Shown: positions 44,351 through 53,516 of the stretch, in pieces
How positions within the stretch are numbered: position 1 is the stretch's first letter
Layout of the letters: the number at the start of each line of letters is the position of its first letter
Source: an uncultured Collinsella sp.
Lineage (GTDB): Bacteria; Actinomycetota; Coriobacteriia; Coriobacteriales; Coriobacteriaceae
DNA length: 64,000 nucleotides
Assembly (NCBI GenBank): GCA_947642445.1
Contig: CANRSF010000002.1
Coordinates: 89,609 to 153,608 of the forward strand
Direction: 5' to 3'
The notes under the pieces: generated by a model
What the model was told of the DNA's origin: nothing
The model's database searches: none
Seen by the model: the letters and a program-made list of their open reading frames with translations, nothing else
Translations under genes and position numbers: made by a program

Positions 44351-45373
44351 ATGATTGCAATTTTAAAAGAGAGCGCCAGCGACGAGGCCGTCAGCCATAT
44401 CGTCAGCTGGATTGAGAAAAAGGGCCTGAAGACCGATGTCTCGCGCGGCGAGAATGAGACGATCATCGGCCTGGTGGGCGATACGACCAAGATCGACCCG
44501 TTCCTGCTCGAGTCCATGGATGTCGTCGAGCGCGTGCAGCGCGTCTCCGAGCCGTTCAAGCGCGCCAACCGCAAGTTCCACCCCGAGGACTCCGTCATCG
44601 ACTGCGGCCACGGCGTCAAGATCGGCGGCGATCAGTTCCAGGTCATCGCCGGCCCGTGCTCCGTCGAGGGCGAGAACCTCATCCGCATCGCCCGCCGCGT
44701 GAAGGCCGCCGGTGCCACGATGCTGCGCGGCGGTGCCTACAAGCCCCGCACATCCCCTTACGCCTACCAGGGCATGGGCCCCGCCGGTCTGGACCTGCTG
44801 TGCGAGGCGTCTGCCGAGCTCGACATGCCGATCGTCACCGAGATCATGGACCCGCGCGACGTGCAGGTCTTCCTGGACAAGAAGATCGACGTCATGCAGA
44901 TCGGTGCCCGCAACGCCCAGAACTTCCCTCTGCTCAAAGAGGTCGGCAAGACCAAGACCCCGATCCTGCTCAAGCGCGGCATGTCCGGCACGATCGATGA
45001 GCTGCTCATGGCCGCCGAGTACATAATGAGCGAGGGCAACGACAACGTCATCCTGTGCGAGCGCGGCATCCGCACCTTCGAGACCCGCACCCGCAACACC
45101 TTCGACCTCAACGCCGTGCCGGTGCTGCACCACCTGTCGCACCTGCCCGTCGTCGCCGACCCCAGCCACGCCACCGGCTACACCCGCTACGTTGAGCCCA
45201 TGGCGCTCGCCGCGACCGCCTGCGGTGCCAACGGCCTGGAGATCGAGGTCCACGACGAGCCCAGCCGCGCATGGTCCGACGGCGCTCAGGCCCTCACCCC
45301 CGATCAGTTCGACGACACCATGCGCCGCATCCGCGCCATCCGCGATGTCGTCTGCCAAGAGACCATGGAGTAG
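44351..45373 (+). CDS. aroF: 3-deoxy-7-phosphoheptulonate (DAHP) synthase, type I-beta
   Basis: Condenses PEP and erythrose 4-phosphate, the first step to chorismate. Residues 1-85 form an ACT-like N-terminal domain (MIAILKES...ASDEAVSHIV, GLVGDTTKID) as in Thermotoga DAHP synthase, which gives Tyr/Phe feedback control; the barrel has VIAGPCSVE, RGGAYKPRTSPYAYQG, QIGARNAQNF, LLKRGMSGTIDE and VVADPSHATG. 340 residues. The ATG at 51 of this block (44351) follows AGAGG; a longer reading from 44303 is in the frame of the leader hairpin and is rejected. First structural gene of the operon. Confidence 0.96.
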   Translation: MIAILKESASDEAVSHIVSWIEKKGLKTDVSRGENETIIGLVGDTTKIDPFLLESMDVVERVQRVSEPFKRANRKFHPEDSVIDCGHGVKIGGDQFQVIAGPCSVEGENLIRIARRVKAAGATMLRGGAYKPRTSPYAYQGMGPAGLDLLCEASAELDMPIVTEIMDPRDVQVFLDKKIDVMQIGARNAQNFPLLKEVGKTKTPILLKRGMSGTIDELLMAAEYIMSEGNDNVILCERGIRTFETRTRNTFDLNAVPVLHHLSHLPVVADPSHATGYTRYVEPMALAATACGANGLEIEVHDEPSRAWSDGAQALTPDQFDDTMRRIRAIRDVVCQETME

Positions 45374-45376
45374 GCC

Positions 45377-46291
45377 ATGGGTACGGTGAGAAACGCGCGC
45401 GTTAACCAGGGCGGTCCCAAATGCGCCGGTATAGTGGGCCTAGGTCTGATCGGCGGCAGCTTTGCCCGCGGCTATGCGCAGGCGGGCGTCCGCGTGCTGG
45501 CCTGGGATCCCGACGATGACGTGATGACGGCCGCCAGCATGGGCACCGTCGCCGGCGAGCTCAACGACGAGACGCTCGGCGAATGCGACATCATCGTCCT
45601 TGCCTGCTATCCCGAGGCCTGCATCGAGTGGCTTGAGGCGCACGCCCAGGCGCTCGCCGATGCCACCGACACCGATGCCATCATGGGCCCCGTGGTGATT
45701 GACACCGTAGGCGTGAAGGGCATCGTATGCGAGCGTGCCTTTGAGCTCGCCCGCGAGCACGGTTTTTACTTTGTGGGCGCGCACCCCATGGCGGGCACCC
45801 AGTTCTCGGGCTACGCTCACTCCCGTGCCGACCTGTTCCAGGGCGCTCCCCTGGTACTCGTTCCGCCCGCGGTGGACGATGCGCTCAAGCTGGAGCTTTT
45901 AGGCCAGGTGCGCGAAATGGTGCGCCCCCTGGGCTTTGGCAAGTTCAGCGTGACCAGCGCTACCGAGCACGACCGCGTCATCGCCTTTACAAGCCAGCTT
46001 GCGCACGTGGTATCCAACGCCTACGTTAAAAGCCCGACCGCTCAGGTTCACCACGGTTTTTCGGCCGGCAGCTACCGCGACCTCACCCGCGTGGCGCACC
46101 TCAATCCGCAGATGTGGTCCGAGCTCATGATCGACGACGCCGATGCGCTCGCCTTCGAGATCGACCATCTGATTGAATCGCTCGGCGCCTACAGCCGCGC
46201 CCTTAAGGAACGCGACCAGCGCTATCTGGAGAATCTCCTTGCCGAGGGCGATCGCATCAAGCGCGCACTCGACGACGAGGCCTCCCACTAG
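45377..46291 (+). CDS. tyrA: Prephenate dehydrogenase
   Basis: Oxidatively decarboxylates prephenate to 4-hydroxyphenylpyruvate for Tyr. N-terminal Rossmann motif GIVGLGLIGGSFARGY, then VVIDTVGVKG, FVGAHPMAGTQFSGY and the helical C-terminal dimer domain with TSATEHDRVIAFTSQLAHV. 304 residues, so without the extra ACT domain of some homologues; arogenate dehydrogenase activity is an alternative. Its ATG is 3 bases after the aroF stop, with GGAG in the aroF end. Confidence 0.94.
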   Translation: MGTVRNARVNQGGPKCAGIVGLGLIGGSFARGYAQAGVRVLAWDPDDDVMTAASMGTVAGELNDETLGECDIIVLACYPEACIEWLEAHAQALADATDTDAIMGPVVIDTVGVKGIVCERAFELAREHGFYFVGAHPMAGTQFSGYAHSRADLFQGAPLVLVPPAVDDALKLELLGQVREMVRPLGFGKFSVTSATEHDRVIAFTSQLAHVVSNAYVKSPTAQVHHGFSAGSYRDLTRVAHLNPQMWSELMIDDADALAFEIDHLIESLGAYSRALKERDQRYLENLLAEGDRIKRALDDEASH

Positions 46292-46327
46292 ACAACCCAT
46301 CACGCCAGGTCGAAAGGACCGAAGCTT

Positions 46328-47434
46328 ATGGCGATTACCATCGATATCGACACTGCACGCCCCTATCAGGTGCATGTTGGCACGTTTTTGCTGGAGCAGG
46401 CGGGGCCGCTCGTGCGCGCCACCGCCGGCGGCACCAAGGCCGTCATCGTGACGGACACCAACGTGGGCCCGCTCTACCAGATGCCCGTTAAGCAGAGCCT
46501 GGAGGCGTCAGGCTACGAGGTGAGCATCTGCACCTTCGAGGCCGGCGAGGCCCATAAGCGCGCCGAGACCTACGTTGCCATTTTGGAGTTTGTGGCCGAG
46601 CACGAGCTTTCGCGCTCCGACGTGATCGTGGCACTCGGCGGCGGCGTCGTGGGCGACGTGGCGGGCTTTGTGGCCGCCACCTACATGCGCGGCTGCAAGT
46701 TTGTGCAGGTCCCCACGAGCCTGCTCGCCATGGTTGATTCGTCGGTGGGCGGAAAGACGGCCATCGACCTCGCTGCCGGCAAGAACCTGGCCGGCGCCTT
46801 TTGGCAGCCGAGTGTGGTTATCGCCGACGTGGGGTGCCTGGCCACCCTCACGCCCGAGCAGTTCGCCGACGGCTGCGGCGAGGTCGTCAAGCACGCCGTA
46901 ATCGCCGACCCGGAGCTTTTCGCCGAGCTGGAGAAGACCCCGCTCACGCTGGAGCTGCTCAACCAGGACGTGGCTCGCGTGGCGCTTATCATTGCCCGCA
47001 ATATCGACATCAAACGCGCCGTGGTCGTCGCCGACGAGCGCGAAACCAACCAGCGCAAGCTCCTCAATTTTGGACACAGCGCCGGGCACGCCGTCGAGGC
47101 CTGCGAGCACTTTGAGCTCGGACACGGCAACTGCGTTTCAATCGGCATGGGCATCATCACGCGCGCCGCGGCCCTGCACGGCGTCTGCGATGCTGCACTG
47201 CCCGGTCGTATTGAGGAACTCTGCGCCCGCCATGGCCTCACGACCCGCTGCGACCTAGATGCCGATACCGTCTTTGCCGAGGCGCTCCACGACAAGAAGC
47301 GCGCGGGCGGCACCATCGATCTAGTGATTCCGCACGGCATTGGCCGCTGCAGCATCGACCGCACACCGCTTTCCACTTTCCACGAACTCATTGCCGAGGG
47401 CCTCGGCCAGAAGGGAGACGCATCCGCATGCTAG
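46328..47434 (+). CDS. aroB: 3-dehydroquinate synthase
   Basis: Cyclises DAHP to 3-dehydroquinate with NAD and a divalent metal. Motifs: VIVTDTNVGPLY, ALGGGVVGDVAGFVAATYMRG, PTSLLAMVDSSVGGKTAIDL, GCGEVVKHAVI, LLNFGHSAGHAVE. 368 residues. AAAGGA precedes the ATG; 36 bases after tyrA. It overlaps aroA by 7 bases. Confidence 0.97.
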   Translation: MAITIDIDTARPYQVHVGTFLLEQAGPLVRATAGGTKAVIVTDTNVGPLYQMPVKQSLEASGYEVSICTFEAGEAHKRAETYVAILEFVAEHELSRSDVIVALGGGVVGDVAGFVAATYMRGCKFVQVPTSLLAMVDSSVGGKTAIDLAAGKNLAGAFWQPSVVIADVGCLATLTPEQFADGCGEVVKHAVIADPELFAELEKTPLTLELLNQDVARVALIIARNIDIKRAVVVADERETNQRKLLNFGHSAGHAVEACEHFELGHGNCVSIGMGIITRAAALHGVCDAALPGRIEELCARHGLTTRCDLDADTVFAEALHDKKRAGGTIDLVIPHGIGRCSIDRTPLSTFHELIAEGLGQKGDASAC

Positions 47435-48747
47435 CCCGCATCACCCCGTCCCCACTCAAGGGCACCGTTCCCGCCATCGCGTCCAAGTCGATGGCGCATC
47501 GCCTCATCATCTGCGCCGCGCTCGCCAACGGCGAGACACACGTCACCTGCAACACCACCTGTGCCGACATCGAGGCTACGGTGCGCTGCCTTACGGCACT
47601 CGGTGCCCGCATCGAGACCGTCGAGGACGGCTTCCAGGTCCACCCCACCATGAAGAGTGTTGAGTTTGGCCTGCTCAAGGCCCTTGCCGGCGGCACGCTT
47701 GACTGCGGTGAAAGCGGCTCCACGCTCCGCTTTATGCTGCCTGTCGCCTGCGCGCTGGGTGCAGAAGCAACTTTTGTGGGTCAGGGGCGCTTGGGCGCCC
47801 GCCCGCTCTCCCCGCTCTCGGACGAGATCATCGCCGCCGGCTGCGACCTACAGGGTCTGGGCGGTTTTCCGCTCAAGACGAGCGGCCGCATGCGCCCGGG
47901 CACTTTTGTGCTTCCGGGCAACGTGAGCTCGCAGTATATCTCCGGCCTGCTGCTGGCAGCCCCGCTGCTGGCCCAGCCCTCCTGCGTGCAGGTATGCGGC
48001 CTTATCGAAAGCCGCCCCTACATCAACCTGACGATCCAGGCCATGAAGGCCTTTGGCGTCGAGGTCAACGTCGAGCGCATTCCGGCCACGGACGGCCAGC
48101 TCGAGGTCACGAACTTCCGCGTGAGCAGTGGCTCGTACCGCACGCCCGGCAGCGTAGCCGTCGAGGGCGACTGGTCCAACGCCGCCTTTTGGCTGTGCGC
48201 CGGTGCCATCGGCACCGACCCCATCACCGTCGAGGGCGTGTCGCTAAGCTCCGCACAGGGCGACCGTAACGTGCTTGCCGCGCTTTCGCGCTTTGGCGCC
48301 CGCATCGTGCGCTCCACCAACGCCGCCACCGTGCAGTCCGACAAGCTCGCCGGCTTTGAGATGAGTGCCCACGACATTCCGGACCTGGTGCCCGTCATCT
48401 CGGCCGTGGCCTCGTTGGCACAGGGCCGCACCTTTATTCGCGATTGCGCCCGTCTGCGCATCAAGGAATCCGACCGTCTGGTCACCACCACCCGCGAGCT
48501 CACCGCGCTGGGCGCGCAGGTGCGCATTGCCGGCGATGACCTCATCATCAAGGGTGTCGATGCCTTCACCGGCGGCGAGGTCGATTCGCACAACGACCAT
48601 CGCATCGCCATGATGGCCGCTATCGCCGCGAGCCGCGCCACCGGCGAGGTCGTGATCCACGGCGCCGAGGCCGTCAACAAGTCCTATCCCGATTTCTTCG
48701 GCCACTACCGCCTGCTGGGCGGCAAGGTCACACTCGAGGAGGAATAG
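47428..48747 (+). CDS. aroA: 3-phosphoshikimate 1-carboxyvinyltransferase (EPSP synthase)
   Basis: Transfers enolpyruvyl from PEP to shikimate 3-phosphate. Blocks: GTVPAIASKSMAHRLIICAAL, LDCGESGSTLRFMLPVACAL, GQGRLGARPL, SSQYISGLLLAAPLL, EGDWSNAAFWL, RLRIKESDRL and DHRIAMMAAIA. The conserved LFLGNAGTAMRPL motif of class I is replaced by GESGSTLRFMLP, close to the class II (glyphosate-tolerant) pattern. 439 residues. Coupled to aroB by overlap and one base from aroC. Confidence 0.97.
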   Translation: MLARITPSPLKGTVPAIASKSMAHRLIICAALANGETHVTCNTTCADIEATVRCLTALGARIETVEDGFQVHPTMKSVEFGLLKALAGGTLDCGESGSTLRFMLPVACALGAEATFVGQGRLGARPLSPLSDEIIAAGCDLQGLGGFPLKTSGRMRPGTFVLPGNVSSQYISGLLLAAPLLAQPSCVQVCGLIESRPYINLTIQAMKAFGVEVNVERIPATDGQLEVTNFRVSSGSYRTPGSVAVEGDWSNAAFWLCAGAIGTDPITVEGVSLSSAQGDRNVLAALSRFGARIVRSTNAATVQSDKLAGFEMSAHDIPDLVPVISAVASLAQGRTFIRDCARLRIKESDRLVTTTRELTALGAQVRIAGDDLIIKGVDAFTGGEVDSHNDHRIAMMAAIAASRATGEVVIHGAEAVNKSYPDFFGHYRLLGGKVTLEEE

Positions 48748-48748
48748 C

Positions 48749-49846
48749 ATGTCCTCGACCTTTGGCAACGTCTTGCACGTAAGCATCTTCGGCCAGTCGC
48801 ACTCCCCCGCCATCGGCTGCTCCCTCGATGGCATTCCGGCGGGCATCGCTGTTGACCAGGAGCAGCTGCAGGCCTTCCTTGACCGTCGTGCCCCCGGTCG
48901 CGACGAGACCGCGACCAAACGCCGCGAGGCCGACGCCGCCCACATCATCGCCGGTGTGGTCGATGGACATACCACCGGCGCGCCCATCGCCGCGATTATC
49001 GAGAACACCAACACGCGCTCCAAGGATTACTCCGAACTGCGCCGCAAGCCCCGCCCCGGACATGCGGACTTCCCTGCGCGCGTGAAGTATCACAACATGC
49101 ACGATTTCGCCGGCGGCGGACACTTCTCCGGCCGCCTAACGGCACCCCTGTGCATCGCCGGCGGCATTGCGCTGCAGGCACTCGAGGCCCGCGGCATTCA
49201 GGTCATGGCGCACGTCGCGCAGATCGGTGGCATCTCCGACCTGCCCATGGACGACATGGTCTATCGCGAGGCCGACCGCAAGGCGATCCTTACGAACGAC
49301 CTGCCCTGCATCGACGCCGCCGCTGCCGGTCGCATGCGCGAGGAGATCCTAGCCGCGCGCGACGAACTCGACAGCATCGGCGGCATCGTGGAGTGCGGCA
49401 TTTACGGGCTTCCCGCGGGCATCGGCGACCCCATGTTCGACGGCATCGAGAACCGCATCGCACAAATCGCTTTTGGCATTCCCGCCGTAAAGGGCGTGGA
49501 GTTTGGCATGGGCTTTGCCGTCGCCGCCATGCGCGGCAGCGAGAACAACGATCCGTATCGCATCGATGCCGAGACCGGCGAGATCGAGGCCGAGTCCAAT
49601 AACGCCGGCGGCATCCTGGGCGGTATTTCGACCGGCGCGCCCGTCATGTGGCGCATGGCCGTAAAGCCGACGCCCTCCATTGGCCGCGAGCAGCAGACCG
49701 TAGACATGGACGCCATGGAAAATGCCGAGCTCTCGGTCCACGGCCGTCACGATCCCTGCATCGTCCCGCGCGCCGTCCCCGTTGCCGAAGCAGCAGCTGC
49801 CCTCGCCATCTGGGACGCCCTCCTCGAGGACGCAGGCCAGCTCTAA
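48749..49846 (+). CDS. aroC: Chorismate synthase
   Basis: Makes chorismate by 1,4-elimination of phosphate with reduced FMN. Signatures: TFGNVLHVSIFGQSHSPAIG, RPGHADFPARVKYHN, FAGGGHFSGRLTA, and near the C terminus PVMWRMAVKPTPSI and VHGRHDPCIVPRAVPVAEAA. 365 residues. GAGGAGG precedes the ATG. It follows aroA by one base; 53 bases separate it from pheA. Confidence 0.97.
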   Translation: MSSTFGNVLHVSIFGQSHSPAIGCSLDGIPAGIAVDQEQLQAFLDRRAPGRDETATKRREADAAHIIAGVVDGHTTGAPIAAIIENTNTRSKDYSELRRKPRPGHADFPARVKYHNMHDFAGGGHFSGRLTAPLCIAGGIALQALEARGIQVMAHVAQIGGISDLPMDDMVYREADRKAILTNDLPCIDAAAAGRMREEILAARDELDSIGGIVECGIYGLPAGIGDPMFDGIENRIAQIAFGIPAVKGVEFGMGFAVAAMRGSENNDPYRIDAETGEIEAESNNAGGILGGISTGAPVMWRMAVKPTPSIGREQQTVDMDAMENAELSVHGRHDPCIVPRAVPVAEAAAALAIWDALLEDAGQL

Positions 49847-49899
49847 CCCGACTCACCTAAGTTGCCTGTCAACTCAGCCGTTAAGCGAAAGGGACTTCC

Positions 49900-51045
49900 A
49901 TGGACCTTGCTGACATCCGCCAGGCCATCGATGGCATCGACACCACGCTCCTCAACAGCTTTGTTGAGCGCATGGACATTGCCACCGAGGTCGCCAAGTC
50001 AAAAATCGAGATGGGCAAGGCCGTCTTCGACCCCGCCCGTGAGCGCTCCAAGCTCAACAACCTTGCCAGCCGCGCGCCCGAGCGCTACGAGGCGCAGACC
50101 ATCGCCCTGTTCCGTCTTCTCATGAGCATGAGCAAGGCCGAGCAGCAGCGCTACATCAACGAACTCAAGGGCATCACCGTCTCGCAAAAGGCCCACGCCA
50201 CGGCTGCAGCCTCCGACACACCCTTCCCTCATACGGCCACTGTTGCCTGCCAGGGCGTGGAAGGTGCCTATAGTCAGATAGCCGCGTGCAAGCTCTTCGA
50301 CGTGCCCGATATTGCGTTCTTCGAGACCTTCGAGGGCGTTATGCGCGCCGTGCGCGACGGCTTCTGCGAGTTTGGCGTACTGCCCATCGAGAACTCCACC
50401 GCCGGCTCGGTCAACGCCGTCTACGACCTGCTCGCCCAGTTCGACTTTCACATCGTGCGCTCGCTGCGCCTCAAGATCGACCACAACCTGCTCGTCAAAC
50501 CCGGCACCAAGCTCGCCGACGTGCGCGAGGTCTACAGCCACGGTCAGGCCATCGCGCAGTGCGCTAGCTTTATCGAGGCGCACGACCTGCACGCCACCAA
50601 GTACCCCAACACGGCCATGTCGGCCGAGATGGTCGCCAGCTCCGAGCGTACCGACGTTGCCGCCATCGCCTCGCGCAGCTGCGCCACACTCTACGGCCTG
50701 GAGGTGCTGGAGCCCAACATTCAGGACTCGGACAACAACTACACGCGCTTCGTCGTCATCAGCCGCGAGCCGCGCGTCTACCCCGGCGCCAACCGCACCT
50801 CGCTCATGATCACCACGACCAATGAGCCGGGCGCGCTTTACCGCGTGCTCGAGCGCTTCTACGCGCTCAATATCAACCTCATCAAGCTCGAGAGCCGCCC
50901 CATCCCCGGTCGCGACTTTGAGTTCATGTTCTACTTTGACCTGGACTGCCCCTTTGGCAGCAAGGCTCTCGACGACCTGCTCGATTCCATCGACGACGCG
51001 TGCGAGAGCTTCACCTACTTTGGCAGCTACACGGAGGTGCTCTAG
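49900..51045 (+). CDS. pheA: Bifunctional chorismate mutase/prephenate dehydratase
   Basis: Converts chorismate to prephenate and then phenylpyruvate. Domains in order: AroQ-type chorismate mutase (residues 1-88, DIRQAIDGIDTTLLNSFVERMDIATEVAKSK shown in part as RQAIDGIDTTLLNSFVERM), linker, prephenate dehydratase (about 110-290; GVEGAYSQIAACKLF, GVLPIENSTAGSVNAVYD, SHGQAIAQC, NYTRFVVI with the catalytic TRF), and ACT domain (300-381; TNEPGALYRVLERF, KLESRPIPG) for Phe feedback. AAAGGGAC before the ATG. It is followed without gap by the aroE-aroK fusion. Confidence 0.96.
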   Translation: MDLADIRQAIDGIDTTLLNSFVERMDIATEVAKSKIEMGKAVFDPARERSKLNNLASRAPERYEAQTIALFRLLMSMSKAEQQRYINELKGITVSQKAHATAAASDTPFPHTATVACQGVEGAYSQIAACKLFDVPDIAFFETFEGVMRAVRDGFCEFGVLPIENSTAGSVNAVYDLLAQFDFHIVRSLRLKIDHNLLVKPGTKLADVREVYSHGQAIAQCASFIEAHDLHATKYPNTAMSAEMVASSERTDVAAIASRSCATLYGLEVLEPNIQDSDNNYTRFVVISREPRVYPGANRTSLMITTTNEPGALYRVLERFYALNINLIKLESRPIPGRDFEFMFYFDLDCPFGSKALDDLLDSIDDACESFTYFGSYTEVL

Positions 51046-52296
51046 ATGACCGATACCGCCGCAACCCGCCCCTACGGCGTGCTGGGCCGCGTGCTGGGCC
51101 ACAGCTACACCCCGACCATCTACAAAGAGCTCGCTGGGCTCGAGTACATGCGATTTGAGCGCGAGCCCGAGGACCTCGCGGCCTTTATGACGGGCGACGA
51201 GTGGGAGGGCGCCAACGTGACTATCCCCTACAAGCGCGCCGTCATGGAGTACCTGGACGAGCTGAGCCCGCTGGCCGAGCGCATGGGCAACGTCAACACC
51301 ATCACACGCCTGCCCGATGGCCGCCTGCGCGGCGACAATACTGACTACTTCGGCTTTCGGTGCCTGGTCGAGGAGCTGGGAGTTGAGGTCGCCGGCAAGA
51401 AGGCTCTCGTGCTCGGAGCCACCGGCGGCGCGGGCACTACGGCCAGTATGGTGCTCGGCGATCTGGGCGCCACAGTCGTGCCCGTGGGCCGCACGAGCGA
51501 GGTCAACTACGGCAACATCGCACAGCAGTCCGACGCCGCGCTGCTCGTCAACTGCACGCCTGCCGGTATGTTCCCTCACTGCCCCGACGCACCTTGCGCG
51601 CTCGAGGGCCTCGACGCGCTCGAGGGCGTCATCGATATCGTCTACAACCCCGCCCGCACGGGACTCATGCTCGAGGCCGAGCGCCGCGGCATCCCCTGCA
51701 TCGGCGGCCTGCTGATGCTCGTGGCCCAGGCGGCGCAAGCCGTTGAGCGCTACACCGGCCAGGTCACTTCGCGTGAGCGCATTCTGGACGTAACGGAGCG
51801 CCTGTCACGCCGCGAACAGAACATCGCGCTGATCGGTATGCCGGGCTCGGGCAAGACCCGCGTGGGCGAGCAGATTGCCCTGCTCACGGGGCGAGAGCAC
51901 ATCGACCTGGACCGCGCCCTCGAGGAGCGCCTGGGCATGCCCTGCGCCGACTTTATCGTCGAGCGCGGCGAGGCGGCCTTCCGCGAGCAGGAGACGGCGG
52001 CGCTGGCCGGCATCTCCAAGCGCAGCGGCCTGGTGCTTTCCACGGGCGGCGGCGTGGTCACGCGCGACGAGAACTACCCGCTACTGCACCAGAACAGCCA
52101 GATCGTGATGCTCAACCGTAAGCTCAACGAACTCGCCCACAAGGGTCGCCCCATCACCGCCCGCGATGGCATCGACAAGCTGGCCGAGCAGCGCATGCCG
52201 CGCTACCGCGCCTGGGCCGACTACCTCATCGACTCGCGCGATTGCGCCGCCAACACCGCGGCTGCCGTCCTTGAAGCCCTTCCACCAGCCCTCTAG
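51046..52296 (+). CDS. aroEK: Shikimate dehydrogenase-shikimate kinase fusion
   Basis: Residues 1-250 are a shikimate dehydrogenase: GRVLGHSYTP (substrate Ser), ANVTIPYKRAV (catalytic Lys), NTITR and GDNTDYFGF, then the NADP domain LVLGATGGAGTTA. Residues 262-416 are a shikimate kinase: GMPGSGKTRVGEQIA (P-loop), IDLDRALEERLG, RGEAAFREQE, STGGGVVTR and the LID RPI. So steps 4 and 5 of the pathway are on one chain. The ATG starts directly after the pheA stop. Separate aroE and aroK genes are more common; similar fusions occur in some Coriobacteria and Clostridia as far as I recall. Confidence 0.94.
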   Translation: MTDTAATRPYGVLGRVLGHSYTPTIYKELAGLEYMRFEREPEDLAAFMTGDEWEGANVTIPYKRAVMEYLDELSPLAERMGNVNTITRLPDGRLRGDNTDYFGFRCLVEELGVEVAGKKALVLGATGGAGTTASMVLGDLGATVVPVGRTSEVNYGNIAQQSDAALLVNCTPAGMFPHCPDAPCALEGLDALEGVIDIVYNPARTGLMLEAERRGIPCIGGLLMLVAQAAQAVERYTGQVTSRERILDVTERLSRREQNIALIGMPGSGKTRVGEQIALLTGREHIDLDRALEERLGMPCADFIVERGEAAFREQETAALAGISKRSGLVLSTGGGVVTRDENYPLLHQNSQIVMLNRKLNELAHKGRPITARDGIDKLAEQRMPRYRAWADYLIDSRDCAANTAAAVLEALPPAL

Positions 52297-52297
52297 C

Positions 52298-52338
52298 AAA
52301 ACCACCACAAAGGGGACAGGCACCTTTGTGGTGGTTTT
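52298..52338 (+). terminator. Terminator after aroE-aroK with GGGGACAGGCACC loop
   Basis: Stem AACCACCACAAAGG / CCTTTGTGGTGGTT with loop GGACAGGCA and a T run after it. It separates aroQ from the rest of the operon, so aroQ needs read-through or its own start. The loop region spells GGGGACAGGCACC, a motif that recurs in repeats of many Gram-positive genomes. Confidence 0.85.
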
Positions 52339-52380
52339 TCATTCCGCCTCACCGCCCGCTCAACCGCAAAGGAAGCAACC

Positions 52381-52818
52381 ATGAAAGCACTCGTCATCAA
52401 CGGCCCCAACCTTAACATGCTCGGCATTCGCGAGCCAGGCATCTACGGCAGCCACAACTACGACCGATTGGTCCAGATCTGCCAGGAGGCAGGCGCCGCA
52501 CAGGGCTTTGACGAGGTCGAGGTCTTCCAGTCCAACCACGAAGGCAGCATCGTCGACAAGATCCAGGAGGCATACGGCAAGGTCGACGGCATCGTCATCA
52601 ACCCGGCAGCTTACACGCATACGAGCGTGGCGATCCTCGACGCCCTCAAGGCCGTCGCCATCCCTGCCGTCGAGGTGCACATCAGCGCCGTAGAGACGCG
52701 CGAGGACTTCCGTCAGGTGAGCTATGCACGCCTAGCCTGCTTCGCCACCATCACTGGCGAGGGCTTGCAAGGCTACGCTCACGCGTTGGAGCTGCTGAGG
52801 GAGTATCTCGAAAAGTAG
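52381..52818 (+). CDS. aroQ: 3-dehydroquinate dehydratase, type II
   Basis: Dehydrates 3-dehydroquinate by trans elimination; dodecameric. VINGPNLNMLGIREPGIYG (catalytic Tyr), FQSNHEGSIVDKI, VINPAAYTHTSVAI and VEVHISAVETREDFRQVS are diagnostic, though the last block has SAV where SNV is usual. 145 residues. AAAGGAAG before the ATG. It completes the chorismate pathway encoded in this cluster. Confidence 0.95.
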   Translation: MKALVINGPNLNMLGIREPGIYGSHNYDRLVQICQEAGAAQGFDEVEVFQSNHEGSIVDKIQEAYGKVDGIVINPAAYTHTSVAILDALKAVAIPAVEVHISAVETREDFRQVSYARLACFATITGEGLQGYAHALELLREYLEK

Positions 52819-52867
52819 CCTCGCGGATCAATTCATTAGCACCGATTCACACGAACAAAACTCCAGC

Positions 52868-52905
52868 GCCGGCAGCAGCGACCTCGCTGCTGCCGGCATT
52901 TTATT
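52868..52905 (+). terminator. Intrinsic terminator after aroQ
   Basis: 14-bp stem GCCGGCAGCAGCGA / TCGCTGCTGCCGGC with a 2-base centre, followed by ATTTTATT. It closes the aromatic operon. Confidence 0.92.
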
Positions 52906-52912
52906 ACTGGCA

Positions 52913-52918
52913 TATAAT
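52913..52918 (+). promoter_or_regulatory. -10 box before the DUF4869 gene
   Basis: A perfect TATAAT 31 bases before the ATG at 52950. The -35 position overlaps the aroQ terminator and has no clear match. Confidence 0.5.
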
Positions 52919-52949
52919 CGTTGCAGTCACACTACGTCTGGAGACCCAC

Positions 52950-53417
52950 ATGCTGAGCATTCACCTGGGGGATTACCCCGGTTCCATCTACGATACCAAG
53001 ACCTACTTTAGGAACTCGTACCTGGATTCATGGTTCGAAGATCCCATGGCTGCACAGATGATTAAAGGTGTTGACGGTTCAGAGCTCATCGGCCCCCACA
53101 ACATCATCAGCAAGCAGCTTGGCTCGATTACGCCACTCGAGCTTTCTGGCGGTGTCAAGACGTTGCTGCTGGTACGCAATCTCCCCGACATGGTATTTAA
53201 TGCTTCCACCTGCGGAGACAACTGCGCCCGTTGGCTGCTCAAGATTGGCAAAGAGCAAGACGTGCTGGTAACCCTTTATCACATCATGAAATTCCCCTGG
53301 AAGCGTTTCGAAATCCGTATTGAAAATGACGGCCGCATCGTCAAGAACATGCAGGAGTTCGTCGGTGCCACCAATGACTTTTTGGATGTTGATGATACGA
53401 CCAGAGTACTGCACTAG
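52950..53417 (+). CDS. DUF4869 family protein
   Basis: A 155-residue protein of unknown function. The N terminus MLSIHLGDYPGSIYDTKTYF and the block LSGGVKTLLLVRNLPDMVFNASTCGDNCARWLL recall DUF4869 proteins, small proteins scattered in gut Firmicutes and Actinobacteria and often next to defence or accessory genes. No membrane segment or known catalytic motif is seen; the two Cys in STCGDNC are the only ones. GGAGA precedes the ATG. It stands alone after the aro terminator. Family assignment is from memory. Confidence 0.75.
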   Translation: MLSIHLGDYPGSIYDTKTYFRNSYLDSWFEDPMAAQMIKGVDGSELIGPHNIISKQLGSITPLELSGGVKTLLLVRNLPDMVFNASTCGDNCARWLLKIGKEQDVLVTLYHIMKFPWKRFEIRIENDGRIVKNMQEFVGATNDFLDVDDTTRVLH

Positions 53418-53516
53418 GTTCTATGGCCGCAATCGCTGAATGCGTTAGAAAAGTCTTACCAGACTACTTAAAACCCAAATGAAACAGCGGGGGCCAACTT
53501 AGTCACACTGCTTTTG

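Noticed and set aside
49999..51738. Long minus-strand open frame across pheA and aroE-aroK
   Set aside because: Overlaps two certain genes and has no recognisable domain.
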